A stretch of 64,000 bases of DNA from Odontocerum albicorne (GCA_949825065.1 OX463859.1:21593847-21657846), one strand, 5' to 3'; shown: positions 1-9,535, counted from the first letter of the stretch. A program made the numbers and translations. Notes: a model not told the origin generated them from the letters alone.

Positions 1-562
1 AGTCGGTGGCGAAAGCGGTTATATCATTACGGAAACAAAACTAATCGCAATGGCAACGGAATTGAAAAAAGTAATCTGCGCCTCGCGGTCTGACGGTATC
101 AGTTTGTCAGTACGACGCGAGACGACGAACGGCAGAAGAGATTAGTCGGTGGCGAAAGCGGTTATATCATTACGGAAACAAAACTAATCGCAATGGCAAC
201 GGAATTGAAAAAAGTAATCTGCGCCTCGCGGTCTGACGGTATCAGTTTGTCAGCACGACGCGAGACGACGAACGGCAAAAGAGACTAGTCGGCGGCGAAA
301 GCGGTTATATCATTACGGAAACAAAACTAATCGCAATGGCAACGGAATTGAAAAAAGTAATCTGCGCCTCGCGGTCTGACGGTATCAGTTTGTCAGTACG
401 ACGCGAGACGACGAACGGCAGAAGAGATTAGTCGGTGGCGAAAGCGGTTATATCATTACGGAAACAAAACTAATCGCAATGGCAACGGAATTGAAAAAAG
501 TAATCTGCGCCTAGCGGTCTGACGGTATCAGTTTGTCAGTACGACGCGAGACGACGAACAGC
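1..562. repeat. Tandem repeat, 143-bp unit, about 3.9 copies
   Basis: Copies start at 1, 144, 287 and 430, so the period is exactly 143 bp; the last copy ends near 562. Copies differ by only a few substitutions (for example cagtacg/cagcacg, ggcagaag/ggcaaaag), so the array is young or homogenised. The unit is GC-richer than most of the window, matching the adjoining gypsy element. It lies downstream of pol in the element's sense (minus) and is probably 3' non-coding sequence. 143 is not a multiple of 3, so a coding repeat is unlikely. The left end is cut by the window edge. Confidence 0.93.
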
Positions 563-618
563 AAAATCTCCCCCTCAGCAATGTGCACAACCGCGCACAT
601 GCCACGACCTCAAGCGGT

Positions 619-3600
619 CTACTCGATAACCTTGGCTATATCCTTCACATGATATCTCCCCGCGACCCGTCCATCCACATCCGTCAGCTCGTATATGGAA
701 TCGGAGATCTTTTTACTAACTATATTCTTTACAAATCGTGGGGCTAGCTTGGCGCTAAAATACTGACCCGCCTTTGACTGTACAAAGGACCTTCTCCAAA
801 CTACTTGTCCAACGGACAGCAGCCTTTCCTTACGACGGAGGTTATATCTCGCGGCGCTACGCTTAAATCCCGCTAACAGTTTACTATTTACGCTATCGTA
901 TAATTTTTCCATGTTATCTAAACCCCGGAGATAAGAGGGGGAATCCTCGGAAGCCCCATCCAAGTGCGACGGCGGTTGATCGTGAAACGAAGCATGGGGA
1001 AACGGGTGGAACCCATGGAACAAATAGAATGGGGAGTGACCAGTGGCAATGCTCACTGTATTGTTTAAACAAGAGCATACCTTGTGCAACAACTCACACC
1101 AATCACGCTGGTTGTCCTGCACCATTAGGGACAGGCACGTTAAAATTGAGGAATTATATCTCTCGCTGGTATTGTTCTGTGGATGATAGTAAGCGTTATA
1201 GAAAAGGTCTCTTATCCCATAAGATTCCAAGAACTCACGAAATTCCCTGGATATGAACTGTTTTCCATTGTCCATTACAACGGTACGTGGCACCGAACAA
1301 GGCAAGAATATCAGCGTTTCTAAACAATGAATGATAGCCTTGGACGTTCCCACTCTCAAGGGGAAAGCCCAAAGGAATTTACTAAAGTTATCGACAACCG
1401 TTAAAATATGACAATTCCGTTTCCTTGACATAGGCAAGGGACCCACGAGGTCCATACTTAAGGACTGCATAGGACGAGAAGCTAGTTTGGGGGCGCTCAT
1501 AAGACCACACGGACCCTGAGTGTTGTGTTTATATGCTTTACATGTTTCACACCGCGCTACAAACTGAGTTACCGCCTCAGCCAAACCGTTCGCGAAGTAC
1601 GTGCGAGAGAGGTATTCTATAGTTTTCCTAACACCCGGATGACACAAGTTCGTGTGTGTTTCTTTGATCAAAGGGACTAGTGCTTCTCGAGGCACCACCA
1701 CTCTCCAGTCCCTTCCCTCCTGCTTGCGGACAGGATCGTGAGAGGTACGGCACAACCGTAATAGATGTCCATGGCTAAACCTAAAATTTGCCCGCGATAG
1801 CGGATCCCGTTGGCAATCCTGCATAACCTGTAAGTACCACTCATCTCCGACGCTCTCAAATGGCGGTGGGAAACTTAACGCGGATACTTCGATTCGACTC
1901 AAGGCGTCAGCCAAGCGATTTTCACAACCCTTTTTATAAATAAAAACGAAGTTATATTGCGAGAGTCGACACGCCCAACGGGCTAGTCGACCACTGGGGG
2001 AGGACAGATGGTCCAGGTATTTCAAACAACCATGATCACTCTGGATCGTAAACCGGGTTCCGTCTAAATAACTACGGAAATGATGGACGGAGTCGACAAT
2101 GGCCAAGAGTTCGCGCTCTGTAGTACTATAAAGTCTTTCTGCCGGAGAAAGTTTTCGTGAAAAGTATGCTATAGCATGCTCTACGCCCCCCGGCATACTC
2201 TGAGAGAGGAAACTACCGATACTTATTCCGCTCGCATCACAAGTAAGGATATAAGGAACCGCGTAATCTGGAGGCTTTAAAACGGGTGATGTAACCATGG
2301 CCTGCTTGAGAAGGATGAAAGATTCCTCCGCGGCGGAACCCCATTGAAACCGAGAATTCTTAAGCTTGATGCTTGTTAATTGACAGAGCGGCGCGGCCAT
2401 CCTAGAAAAATTTTTGATAAACCGGCGGTAATACAAACACAGCCCAAGGAAACTCTTTACTTCCTTAATACTCCGCGGTCTCGGAAATTCCTTCATCACC
2501 CTAATCTTTTCAGGATCGGTTCTCAATCCTTCACGGTCTACGATATGTCCCAAATACCTAAGGCTAGACTTGCAAAACTCTGACTTGGCCAATTTTATAG
2601 TAAGATTTGCCTCGCGCAACCGACTTAATACCAACCTTAGGGTATTAAGGTGTGAATCGAAGTCTGCACTGCAGACTAAGATGTCATCCAAATAGCAGAA
2701 TACATGGCCTCCTTGATCCGCGAACAGTCTATCCATCAGCCTCTGCATTTCTGCAGGAATATTCTTTAAACCGAAAGGGGTTACCACAAATTGGTACTGG
2801 CCCCGGCCCTCCACGAAGAACGCGGTCTTACATCTTGAGTCCGGACTCAACGGCATCTGCCAGAATCCGTGACTTAAATCCAACGCAGAAAGATAACGAG
2901 TATCTCGCAAATTATCCAATATACGGTTAATATTTGGTAATCGGTAAGAATCCGAATTCGTAACGGAGTTTAATTTACGCGGGTCTAACACGAACCTAGC
3001 CGACCCATCCTTTTTTGGAACGATAAAAGCGTTGTTCAGCCATGCGCTACGTGACGGCTCAACCACACCTAACCTGATCATTTCATCCAATTCGATGATC
3101 ATCTGCTGTCGGCGGACGTGTGACAGGGGGTACGTTCTTTGCTTCACCACCGGACTATCGCCGGTATCAATAATGTGGTTTACTAGTGTAGTGCGGCCCA
3201 AACCCACTCGTTCAAACGCGATACTATTAAATTCCTTGACTAGGAGATTAAGCTGCAAGGTTTGGTTCTCCGACAAATCAGCCGCGGAGGTCAAGCATGA
3301 AGGCTTTGAAGACCCAACCTCCACCTCTGCCACGACAGGGTTCCCTGCCACTTCTTCTAAACAAGGCGCCGGAAAGAGGCTCGGGGTAAGACCCGAGTGC
3401 TTCAGGAAGGGAGCACCCAAGATCAGGCACTCATCCAATGAAGGAACAATTTGAAATTTCACCAGACTGGTCTGGTTATCATAACACAATGGTAACTGGA
3501 CTGATCCCATTACCCGGTGTCCCTGACTGTCCGCGGTATGAACGATCCCTACGCAAACTGGAGACGGAGAATACCGGCTCTCAAACCTCTTAAAAAGATC

Positions 3601-3804
3601 GCCGCCAATCACGTTAACTGATGCACCCGAATCGAGCAGAGCCGAAAACGGCAATCCTTGAATACAACAGCGTAGATAGGGCCGCTCGTCCCTAGCATTC
3701 GTGACCTCCACTAGGTTTACAGAGGGGAATCCTCTCCTGTAAGTTGAACAACGCGACCAACCCGGCGACTCCGATTTACTTAATACGGGTTGGTGGCCCA
3801 CCGG
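619..3804 (-). CDS. pol: Ty3/gypsy Pol polyprotein (protease, RT, RNase H, integrase)
   Basis: About 1,060 codons, uninterrupted. Counting from the GTG codon at 3801-3799: aspartic protease DSGA at 57-60; RT with ALDLS (Asp308) and YLDD at 370-373; RNase H with CDAS (Asp522), Glu562, SDH (Asp589) and Asp632; integrase zinc finger His716/His721/Cys751/Cys754; catalytic Asp784, Asp844 and Glu880, spaced D,D35E. A basic GPY/F-like C-terminal region follows. The RT motif PFGLKNIPAE has Ile where Ala is common. There is no ATG at the front: the frame is entered by -1 slippage from gag at 3810-3804, and the first post-shift codon is CCG at 3804-3802. The product replicates the element through a virus-like particle and inserts the cDNA. 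It looks intact; activity is not shown. Confidence 0.96.
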   Translation of the reverse strand, partial: PVGHQPVLSKSESPGWSRCSTYRRGFPSVNLVEVTNARDERPYLRCCIQGLPFSALLDSGASVNVIGGDLFKRFESRYSPSPVCVGIVHTADSQGHRVMGSVQLPLCYDNQTSLVKFQIVPSLDECLILGAPFLKHSGLTPSLFPAPCLEEVAGNPVVAEVEVGSSKPSCLTSAADLSENQTLQLNLLVKEFNSIAFERVGLGRTTLVNHIIDTGDSPVVKQRTYPLSHVRRQQMIIELDEMIRLGVVEPSRSAWLNNAFIVPKKDGSARFVLDPRKLNSVTNSDSYRLPNINRILDNLRDTRYLSALDLSHGFWQMPLSPDSRCKTAFFVEGRGQYQFVVTPFGLKNIPAEMQRLMDRLFADQGGHVFCYLDDILVCSADFDSHLNTLRLVLSRLREANLTIKLAKSEFCKSSLRYLGHIVDREGLRTDPEKIRVMKEFPRPRSIKEVKSFLGLCLYYRRFIKNFSRMAAPLCQLTSIKLKNSRFQWGSAAEESFILLKQAMVTSPVLKPPDYAVPYILTCDASGISIGSFLSQSMPGGVEHAIAYFSRKLSPAERLYSTTERELLAIVDSVHHFRSYLDGTRFTIQSDHGCLKYLDHLSSPSGRLARWACRLSQYNFVFIYKKGCENRLADALSRIEVSALSFPPPFESVGDEWYLQVMQDCQRDPLSRANFRFSHGHLLRLCRTSHDPVRKQEGRDWRVVVPREALVPLIKETHTNLCHPGVRKTIEYLSRTYFANGLAEAVTQFVARCETCKAYKHNTQGPCGLMSAPKLASRPMQSLSMDLVGPLPMSRKRNCHILTVVDNFSKFLWAFPLRVGTSKAIIHCLETLIFLPCSVPRTVVMDNGKQFISREFREFLESYGIRDLFYNAYYHPQNNTSERYNSSILTCLSLMVQDNQRDWCELLHKVCSCLNNTVSIATGHSPFYLFHGFHPFPHASFHDQPPSHLDGASEDSPSYLRGLDNMEKLYDSVNSKLLAGFKRSAARYNLRRKERLLSVGQVVWRRSFVQSKAGQYFSAKLAPRFVKNIVSKKISDSIYELTDVDGRVAGRYHVKDIAKVIE

Positions 3805-3810
3805 TTTTTT
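3756..3810 (-). promoter_or_regulatory. -1 ribosomal frameshift signal between gag and pol
   Basis: In the gag frame the codons CCA AAA AAC present the slippery heptamer A AAA AAC at 3810-3804 (minus). A 9-nt spacer (3803-3795) is followed by a perfect 9-bp stem, ACCAACCCG (3794-3786) with CGGGTTGGT (3764-3756), around a 21-nt loop. Slippage by -1 leads exactly into the pol frame, and gag terminates at TAA just downstream (3782-3780). Heptamer, spacing and stem match the canonical architecture of eukaryotic -1 frameshifting. Confidence 0.9.
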
Positions 3811-4928
3811 GGAAACTTAGCATCCGGAGGTGGCCTAGACATATCGGGTAATATAGCCAATGGACGCGCTGGGATGGCTCTAGCCCTCCACAGATTGTCA
3901 GCCGTCCTTTCGGGCTCCCTTCGGGTACGCGACTGTTCAGGGCAATGACGCGCCACATGACCAGGAAGACTACACCGAAAGCATCCGCGGGGATACGGAT
4001 CCCGAGTATTCGGGGCGCGAGATACTGGAGACAGGTTAGCACCTGTTCTTGAAACGAAAGGAGCAGGACGAGGCAACCTTCCCTCGTCTCTATTCATCAG
4101 CTCGAAAGACAAGCACAGCTTTTCCAATGCACTGACCGAAGCTGGCTGCGAGCTGACCAGAACAGCACTATAACGGTGATGTAACCCGCGCCTAAATACC
4201 TTTACCAATTCCACATCAGTCAAAGGCGAATCTAAAGACTGATTCAAATTTTGTACTCTAGATACATAGTCCGTAGAAGACTCGCCTGGTTTTTGTATAG
4301 AGGACCAGATATCCATTCTTCGCTCCGTCATAAAATCGTCAGACTCGTATTTCTCTAGGAAGAGTCTCCTAACCATGTTCCAATCTACTATTTCTCTCTT
4401 CTTACTTCTAAAGAAGGTTAAAGCTCCGCCTCTCAAAAACTCCGGTAAGACCGCCGAGAGCGCATTCTCCTCGACCCCTCGCGCGCAACCCAATTCCTCT
4501 AGACGCGACAAAAACTCCCTTACGCAACCCCCTCCAGAAAAAGGCTCCACTGGCCATACGGAAAAATTTAAATTCCACTGCGGAACCGCACGTGGAATAT
4601 TTATACGCGCCGCTCCCTCCCCAGCGTATGGAGATGAGCTTGCCAAAGGCGAAGGCGCCAAGGTTTCCGAAGCCGTCACACCCGCGTCCGTTCCCTCCAA
4701 AAACTGTGGAGCTCTCATAAGATTCCGGTAAGGCACGCACCTGACCGGTAAGGCGACCGCCTCCGATGACGATGATACCAGACTCTTGTTAAACACAGAG
4801 GCCTGACGCCGCAACTCGTAAAAATTATTACTAGGAACTAATCCCCTTTCAATTAATTCCCCGATTAGCCTTTCCTTCGTGGCCTTCATTATATTAACTA
4901 TTGGATCCATTGCGCTATCCATCCTCAA
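3780..4928 (-). CDS. gag: Ty3/gypsy Gag (capsid and nucleocapsid)
   Basis: 382 residues. Residues about 125-260 read as a retrotransposon Gag capsid domain (WPVEPFSGG, LRGGAL, FLEKY, RRGLHHRY). A CCHC zinc knuckle of the form CX2CX4HX4C lies at residues 316-329 (CFRC...H...C), followed by an Arg-rich tail, as in nucleocapsids that bind the genomic RNA. The N-terminal 110 residues are Ser/Ala-rich and unrecognised. The start is the first ATG at 4928; ATGs at codons 3 and 7 are alternatives. Gag overlaps the pol frame at its 3' end, where the slippery heptamer sits in the gag codon phase. Length fits a single-domain insect gypsy Gag. Confidence 0.92.
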   Translation of the reverse strand: MRMDSAMDPIVNIMKATKERLIGELIERGLVPSNNFYELRRQASVFNKSLVSSSSEAVALPVRCVPYRNLMRAPQFLEGTDAGVTASETLAPSPLASSSPYAGEGAARINIPRAVPQWNLNFSVWPVEPFSGGGCVREFLSRLEELGCARGVEENALSAVLPEFLRGGALTFFRSKKREIVDWNMVRRLFLEKYESDDFMTERRMDIWSSIQKPGESSTDYVSRVQNLNQSLDSPLTDVELVKVFRRGLHHRYSAVLVSSQPASVSALEKLCLSFELMNRDEGRLPRPAPFVSRTGANLSPVSRAPNTRDPYPRGCFRCSLPGHVARHCPEQSRTRREPERTADNLWRARAIPARPLAILPDMSRPPPDAKFPKNRWATNPY

Positions 4929-5400
4929 TCCTATTCGTAACAGTAGGTATCAAAATTTATACCCAACGAAATCTTACTTCACCTTGTTAAACAATGCTTT
5001 AACTACACCGTTTAACCGGAACAAGAATCTAACTAAAACGTAACTTTAATTTAACACAAACCCCCCCTTAGTTGAAATGTTCCGAAATTAAGAACTAGCA
5101 ATTATAACCAATATGTATTATTATCAAATTTCCTAAAACACGCTTCCACCACACCGCTTGCTACGAATCTACTACTTAAATCTCAAAGTAATTCAATTCA
5201 ATATTAATCACTCTCTTATATTACAAAGATTTGTTCCGAAAACAAGTGAGTATAAGCACCAAGTGATTTTATCTAAATGTAGTAACACTATTTCCCTTTA
5301 CCGCATCAACAGCGACGCAAACCGAACTACTGTAAGTTATACGCACTCTCCTCTTGCCTATCCCCGCGCAAGCTATAAGGCGAGATTGGTTTCAAACCAA
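4929..5400 (-). other. Presumed 5' leader of the gypsy element
   Basis: Non-coding sequence between the candidate LTR and the gag start. No long frame is present. The minus-strand sequence next to the LTR starts TTGGTTTGAAACC, the place where a primer-binding site should lie, but I cannot match it to the 3' end of a known tRNA. Confidence 0.4.
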
Positions 5401-5484
5401 TGGTCTTGAAATTCCAAAAACACTGGAATACTTCACGAACGTAACCACTAATCACTTCACTATCCACAATTAACTAGGCACTCT

Positions 5485-5494
5485 TTTATTTATT
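5485..5494 (-). terminator. Polyadenylation hexamers in candidate LTR
   Basis: Two overlapping AATAAA hexamers on the minus strand, about 200 bp downstream of the TATA box and before the LTR end, as expected for the R/U5 boundary. Confidence 0.4.
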
Positions 5495-5680
5495 CAGTCG
5501 CTTATTTTGTTTGAACTAAACTATCACTCAATGCGTATCTAATCACTTTACGCGGCAAAACTATACTCCTGATTATTCGCAACCACCTCAGCCACAGATT
5601 CTTCTCGAACACGACAAAATGGCTACCTATGCTTATCTTACGAATTTGGCGCTAAATTTTCTGAAAAAAGAACAAATTAT

Positions 5681-5689
5681 ATTTTTATA
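5681..5689 (-). promoter_or_regulatory. TATA box in candidate LTR
   Basis: Minus-strand TATAAAAAT, about 80 bp inside the LTR start, with a second TATAAA just upstream. It could set transcription start for the element. Confidence 0.4.
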
Positions 5690-5766
5690 CCCTTTATAAC
5701 CCCGTCACTCAGTCAAATACCCTGGAAGCCAGCATTTTTCTAAAATGGCCCCACGTACGGGCGACA

Positions 5767-7124
5767 TTGTTAGACTTATACCTATATTTACTAAATTAAG
5801 AGGGTCTCAGCGGCATATGAAGAAAATACAGAACAAATACTCTTTCGTCTCAGATCGCGATGGGCTCAATAATAAGTTGTACTAGGCCTCCAAGATATTA
5901 TCTCCGGGACAAGGGGAACAACAAAGGAAAGACATAAATTTGTGATAATACTTAGTTTAATCCAATGAGATTTTAATAAAAAAAACTCCGCAATAATGCC
6001 GAGAAAAAATTATATATATTACAAAAGTACCAGAGTAGGCAGACTAATAATTTGGGCTTGCATTAAAGACCGATTCCCGCTCAATATTCATCACAAACAT
6101 AAAGGTTATGAGGTAAGGAGAAATCAACAATGATAGGTTACAATACAAAGAGATCACTCACCCCACAATACCATGAATATCGATAAGGAACGATACGCGT
6201 AGTGTCTATTCTCTCGGAACTGCGGAGGAACCAGAAGATTTCCCCCGAAAACGAAACCGGAACGATGACTCTGATGATGATGATACCGCAAGCGTCCTTT
6301 GAAGCTTCGCGCTGCGCCGATACAAAACTCTTCCCTGGCCTTCGGCCTGGGAGAACGATTTCAGACCCGCAGTTATTTAAAGAACCGCTTTTCTTAGTTT
6401 CTCGAAACTTTACTTGCTTCACGCCCGTTGGAGCCAATAATAATCCAAGATTATTTCTTTGGAAATACTATTCCGCAGATAAATCCCCGCGTCAAGTCTG
6501 GACGGAAGTGCCGGAAGAACTTTCACAAAAAAAACTAATTATTAATTCGTATGCTCCCAACAGGATATGATAACTCGGAACACAAGGTAACTGACCGATA
6601 ACTTGAATGAATTAATTAATTATTAATTCGTATTCCCCCGACCGGGATCTGTCTTAATAACAGAACCAGTCGTCCTCACGGTACCGCTCGTAATGATGAA
6701 CCGACCTTTTTCCCGCCTCACCTGTCCATGGCGCACGTGATGCCATTTCACCCGTCCATAACGTTTGTAAGCGATCTCTTGATTCGTCAAATCTTTGGTC
6801 GGGCCGTAATTCGACCAATCAAGCCCTTGCATCCGATTATTTATTATAAGTGACGCAATTGCTCGGTGATAGATGAAATTCTTTATACCGCGCGTTTTGG
6901 AATAGAATCTTCTAGAAACCAAGGATGATTGCATCATTCCTTGTCCTAATTACAACTACGTCACGCTCGGACTCGATTTTATGCGTCATTATTTACCCGT
7001 CAAAATCAGAACAAAGGGAAAGTATGTTTTAATTCCGCTCGTAACAATCAATTTCGCGCGTTATTTTTCCTTTTGGATAAATCCCAAACTTCTCACCCGT
7101 CTTTTATAAAAAAATAAATATACT
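5767..7124. other. Flank between gypsy and mariner copy 1, no recognised gene
   Basis: This stretch is richer in G+C at 6180-7080 than the flanks further right. Frames of about 100 codons exist on both strands (6138-6437 minus, 6202-6570 plus, 6623-6937 minus) but show no motif I know. Plus-strand codons 6180-6303 read as an acidic/basic tail (EEPEDFPRKR, then DDSDDDD) ending in TGA, possibly a gene or transposon remnant. A short block near 6540 recurs imperfectly near 6625 (ATTAATTCGTAT). Confidence 0.4.
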
Positions 7125-8341
7125 CCTAACAATATATTTATTTAATCAAAGTATGTACCATTGCTATCTATGCACTTTTGCCATTTCATAGGTAGTTCAT
7201 CGATCCCTTTACTAAAAAAACCATTCGGACGGGAATCAATAAAATCTTTGAAGTCGGTTTGGACTGCCCCATCGGAGTTGAATTTTTTCCCTTGCAAGAA
7301 GTTATCCAAATTTCGAAAAAAATAGTAATCTGTTGGGGCAAGGTCCGGAGAGTACGGTGGATGTCTTAGACATTCCAATTGAAGCTCTTCTAATTTGGTA
7401 GCCGTCTGTTGTGCAGTGTGTGGTCTAGCGTTATCATGAAGCAGCAGTGGCCTAGAGCGATTAACCAGCCTCGGTTGTTTAGCAGCTAGCTTTTCCATCA
7501 TGGTTTGCAGTTGCTGACAATAGACATCTGCCGTAATCGTCTGGCCAGATTTAAGAAAGCTGTAGTGAACGACACCAGCACTAGTCCACCAAACGCTCAC
7601 AAGTAACTTTTTTGGAGTCAATTTTCGCTTGGGGCATGGTTCGGCTGGTTCGGCAGGGTTCAGCCATTGCGATGAGCGCTTCCGATTATCATACAGGATC
7701 CACTTTTCATCACAGGTAATGATTCGATTCAAAATCCCTTCATTATTGTGCCGGTTGAGTAATGCAACGCAGCAGTCAACGCGCGTTTGTTGATTTGCTT
7801 CACTCAATTCGTGAGGTACCCACCTTTCAAGCTTTTTCACCTTCCCAATTTGCTTCAAGTGGATTAAAACATTTTTATCACTAACACCGCAGCCTGCAGC
7901 TAACTCGGACGTGGTTTGCGATGGATCCGCTTCCACAATAGCCTTCAATTCTTCATTATCAACTTTCTCCACGGGGCTTGTTCTGCAGGTCGAAATTTCC
8001 AGAACGAAAACGTTGGAACCAAAAACGCACTGTGTTTTCTTTTGCGGCACCGTCGCCATACACATCATTAATCCTTCGAGCCGTTTCTGCAGCACTGGTG
8101 CCACGGTGGAACTCGTACTCGTAAATAACGCGATATTTCAAGTTTTCCATTTTGTAAACTGAGTGACGCAAAGAAAAAAAAAACAATTGAGGAAAAAACA
8201 AATGAATTATAATTTTCGAAACACAAATACTTGAGTAAATAGCTGTATAAATTTGAATTTGGAATTCCTAACCAAAGAGAAGATATTTGAGATCAAAGTT
8301 GCCAGTACGGCAAAACGCCAATTTCATATGTAAGGACCTAA
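7125..8341 (-). mobile_element. Mariner copy 1, 5' TIR kept, 3' TIR missing
   Basis: The right end carries the terminal sequence TTAGGTCCTTACATATG (minus, starting at 8341) followed by a TA target dinucleotide, identical to the start of mariner copy 2 at 11097. No matching inverted repeat is found to the left of the transposase stop, so the 3' end was lost or replaced near 7125-7140. Confidence 0.88.
7142..8150 (-). pseudogene. Mariner transposase, frameshifted
   Basis: A D,D34D mariner transposase, almost identical to the copy at 11286. The ATG is at 8150 (MENLKYRV), and the N-terminal helix-turn-helix reads normally for about 60 codons. At about 7966-7971 a net 11-nt loss compared with copy 2 removes the GRPE linker and shifts the frame. 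The remainder, with WVPHEL, CDEKW, HDNARPH and YSPDLAPTDYY, continues in another frame to a normal C-terminus (SNGTYFD) and stop at 7142. The protein cannot be made as one chain, so the copy is dead unless supplied in trans, and it lacks one terminal repeat. Similarity to Hsmar1-like motifs suggests the cecropia subfamily. Confidence 0.92.
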
Positions 8342-9095
8342 TATATATAATGTTTAAAAGTATCACATTTTTTAAACTTAGACTTACGCCAGTCGCAAAA
8401 CACGTGATTAAACGAAAGGCTAAAAAACGTGATATTTTTATCAGAATTTTCCTATTTTCCATTCTTTTGACGGAAGGAACACTAAAACGTCCCAATTCCA
8501 TTATTATAGAAATTAAAAATATCACGTTTTTTATCCGATTGTTTATTGGAACCAAAAAAGAGGAAAATTGGTTTAATAATATGTCAACATTGAATCGGGA
8601 TTTCAATTATTTTTCGCTTTACGAAGTGGAAAAATGTCGAATTGTTTTCTCTGTTTATTAAATTATTATTTTTTTCTTTTTGACCTTGCGAGTATTGGAA
8701 ATTCCATATACGAATAAATTTATTAAGTATTCCACGCGTTAATAACTTCTGAATAAATTGTATTACGTCTGTTATGAAATTTGTCTGAAACAAATTTTTA
8801 TAGCACCTTCTGCCTAAATAACGAGTAAAGACTTGTGACAAAATGTTTATTGAAAATAATTTCTAGTCAATGGAAATCATTATGTGCTTTTTATTTATTT
8901 TAGGAAAAAAATTTGGATCGCAACAAAGAAATGTGGAATTAAAGTGACACTGAAAATCAGATTAATTAACTATTTGAGAAATATAAATTTTACCGTAAGA
9001 TTTTGAGATTGTGAATGTAATTACGAGGACGTAAAATATAAGGTGCCAAAAGGATCAATAATGAGTCCATTATTCTATGTAATGTATAATGCCTT
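8342..9095. other. AT-rich unique sequence
   Basis: No gene, RNA or repeat recognised. Overlapping frames on both strands at 8268-8661 are low-complexity AT-rich and look like chance. Confidence 0.5.
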
Positions 9096-9343
9096 GAGAC
9101 GGTCCCGTATCGTATGAAAAACTATGTTTTGAAAGGATCTTTCAAATTGAGTGGTTTTTCAGCTCAGTGATTGATTGGGGGTCATTCTTATAGACCTGAC
9201 TTTTCCCGTAACCCCAGAGAAAATAGTCCAACGGTGTCAGATTACATGATCTTGGTGGCCAATTAACATCACCGTTTCCGGAGATTGCAATACATAAAAT
9301 AATTCTCAATTTGAACGCGTTGTTGTATTGTATACGACTCCAT
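9096..9343 (-). pseudogene. Internally deleted DDE transposase remnant
   Basis: On the minus strand an ATG at 9343 opens MESYTIQQRVQIENY, typical of the N-terminus of a widespread insect Tc1/mariner-type transposase. After about 20 codons the sequence jumps, near 9280, to the C-terminal catalytic segment of the same kind of protein: DVNWPPRSCNLTPLDYFLWG, holding the third catalytic Asp, then VYKNDPQSI and a stop. The two pieces are in different frames. The middle, which should hold the other two catalytic acids, is absent. I read this as an internal-deletion derivative that later decayed. Terminal inverted repeats could not be located. Confidence 0.7.
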
Positions 9344-9454
9344 TTTTATAAAGGTCACATATTACACTTATCAAATGTCACAACACCTAGGCAAGTTCGC
9401 GACGCCATCTGTGTTTTATCCGAGAATGAAGAAGCCGCTCAATTTTAAAGACTC

Positions 9455-9535
9455 TTTATTTATGTAACGCTTTTATTGCAAATACAACCTGGTGGGCTTA
9501 TTGCCAGGTGGCAATCTCTTCGAACCAACCAGATA
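9455..9535 (-). repeat. SINE-A tail fragment
   Basis: Minus strand: GGTTGGTTCGAAGAGATTGCC, loop, GGCAATAAGCCCACC, then TTGTATTTGCAATAAAAG. The ATTGCC/GGCAAT stem is intact. The tRNA-like head is missing. Confidence 0.75.

Larger units (their letters stand above)
1..5766 (-). mobile_element. Ty3/gypsy LTR retrotransposon, 3' end beyond window
   Basis: On the minus strand the order is candidate LTR (5766-5401), leader (5400-4929), gag (4928-3780), pol (to 619), then a tandem-repeat 3' region (562-1). Pol carries protease, RT, RNase H and integrase in the Ty3/gypsy order, and no env-like frame follows. The 3' LTR must lie left of position 1, so LTR identity and target-site duplication cannot be checked here. 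Both frames are open and motif-complete, which suggests a young copy. A purine tract at 567-576 (minus GAGGGGGAGA) resembles a polypurine tract but lies between pol and the repeats, so its role is unclear. Confidence 0.9.
5401..5766 (-). repeat. Candidate 5' LTR (366 bp)
   Basis: On the minus strand it begins TGTCGCCCG (5766) and ends AAGACCA (5401), giving TG...CA ends. A TATA box and polyadenylation hexamers lie inside in U3-R order. The matching 3' LTR is outside the window, so this assignment rests on internal signals only. The start also resembles a tRNA-Lys primer-binding site (CGCCC...ACGTGGGGC), an alternative reading that would move the LTR rightwards. Confidence 0.42.

Noticed and set aside
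1..562. CRISPR-like or coding repeat array
   Set aside because: 143-bp units are contiguous without spacers and not a multiple of three; no open frame runs through.
3032..3454. 140-codon plus-strand frame inside pol
   Set aside because: Antisense of the pol RT region, without motifs of its own.
4375..4731. 118-codon plus-strand frame inside gag
   Set aside because: Antisense shadow of gag.
5746..5766. tRNA-Lys-like primer-binding site
   Set aside because: Minus TGTCGCCCGTACGTGGGGC is close to the tRNA-Lys type site but has a substitution and an extra base. TATA and polyadenylation signals on the gag side of it fit better with this being the LTR start. Kept as an alternative only.
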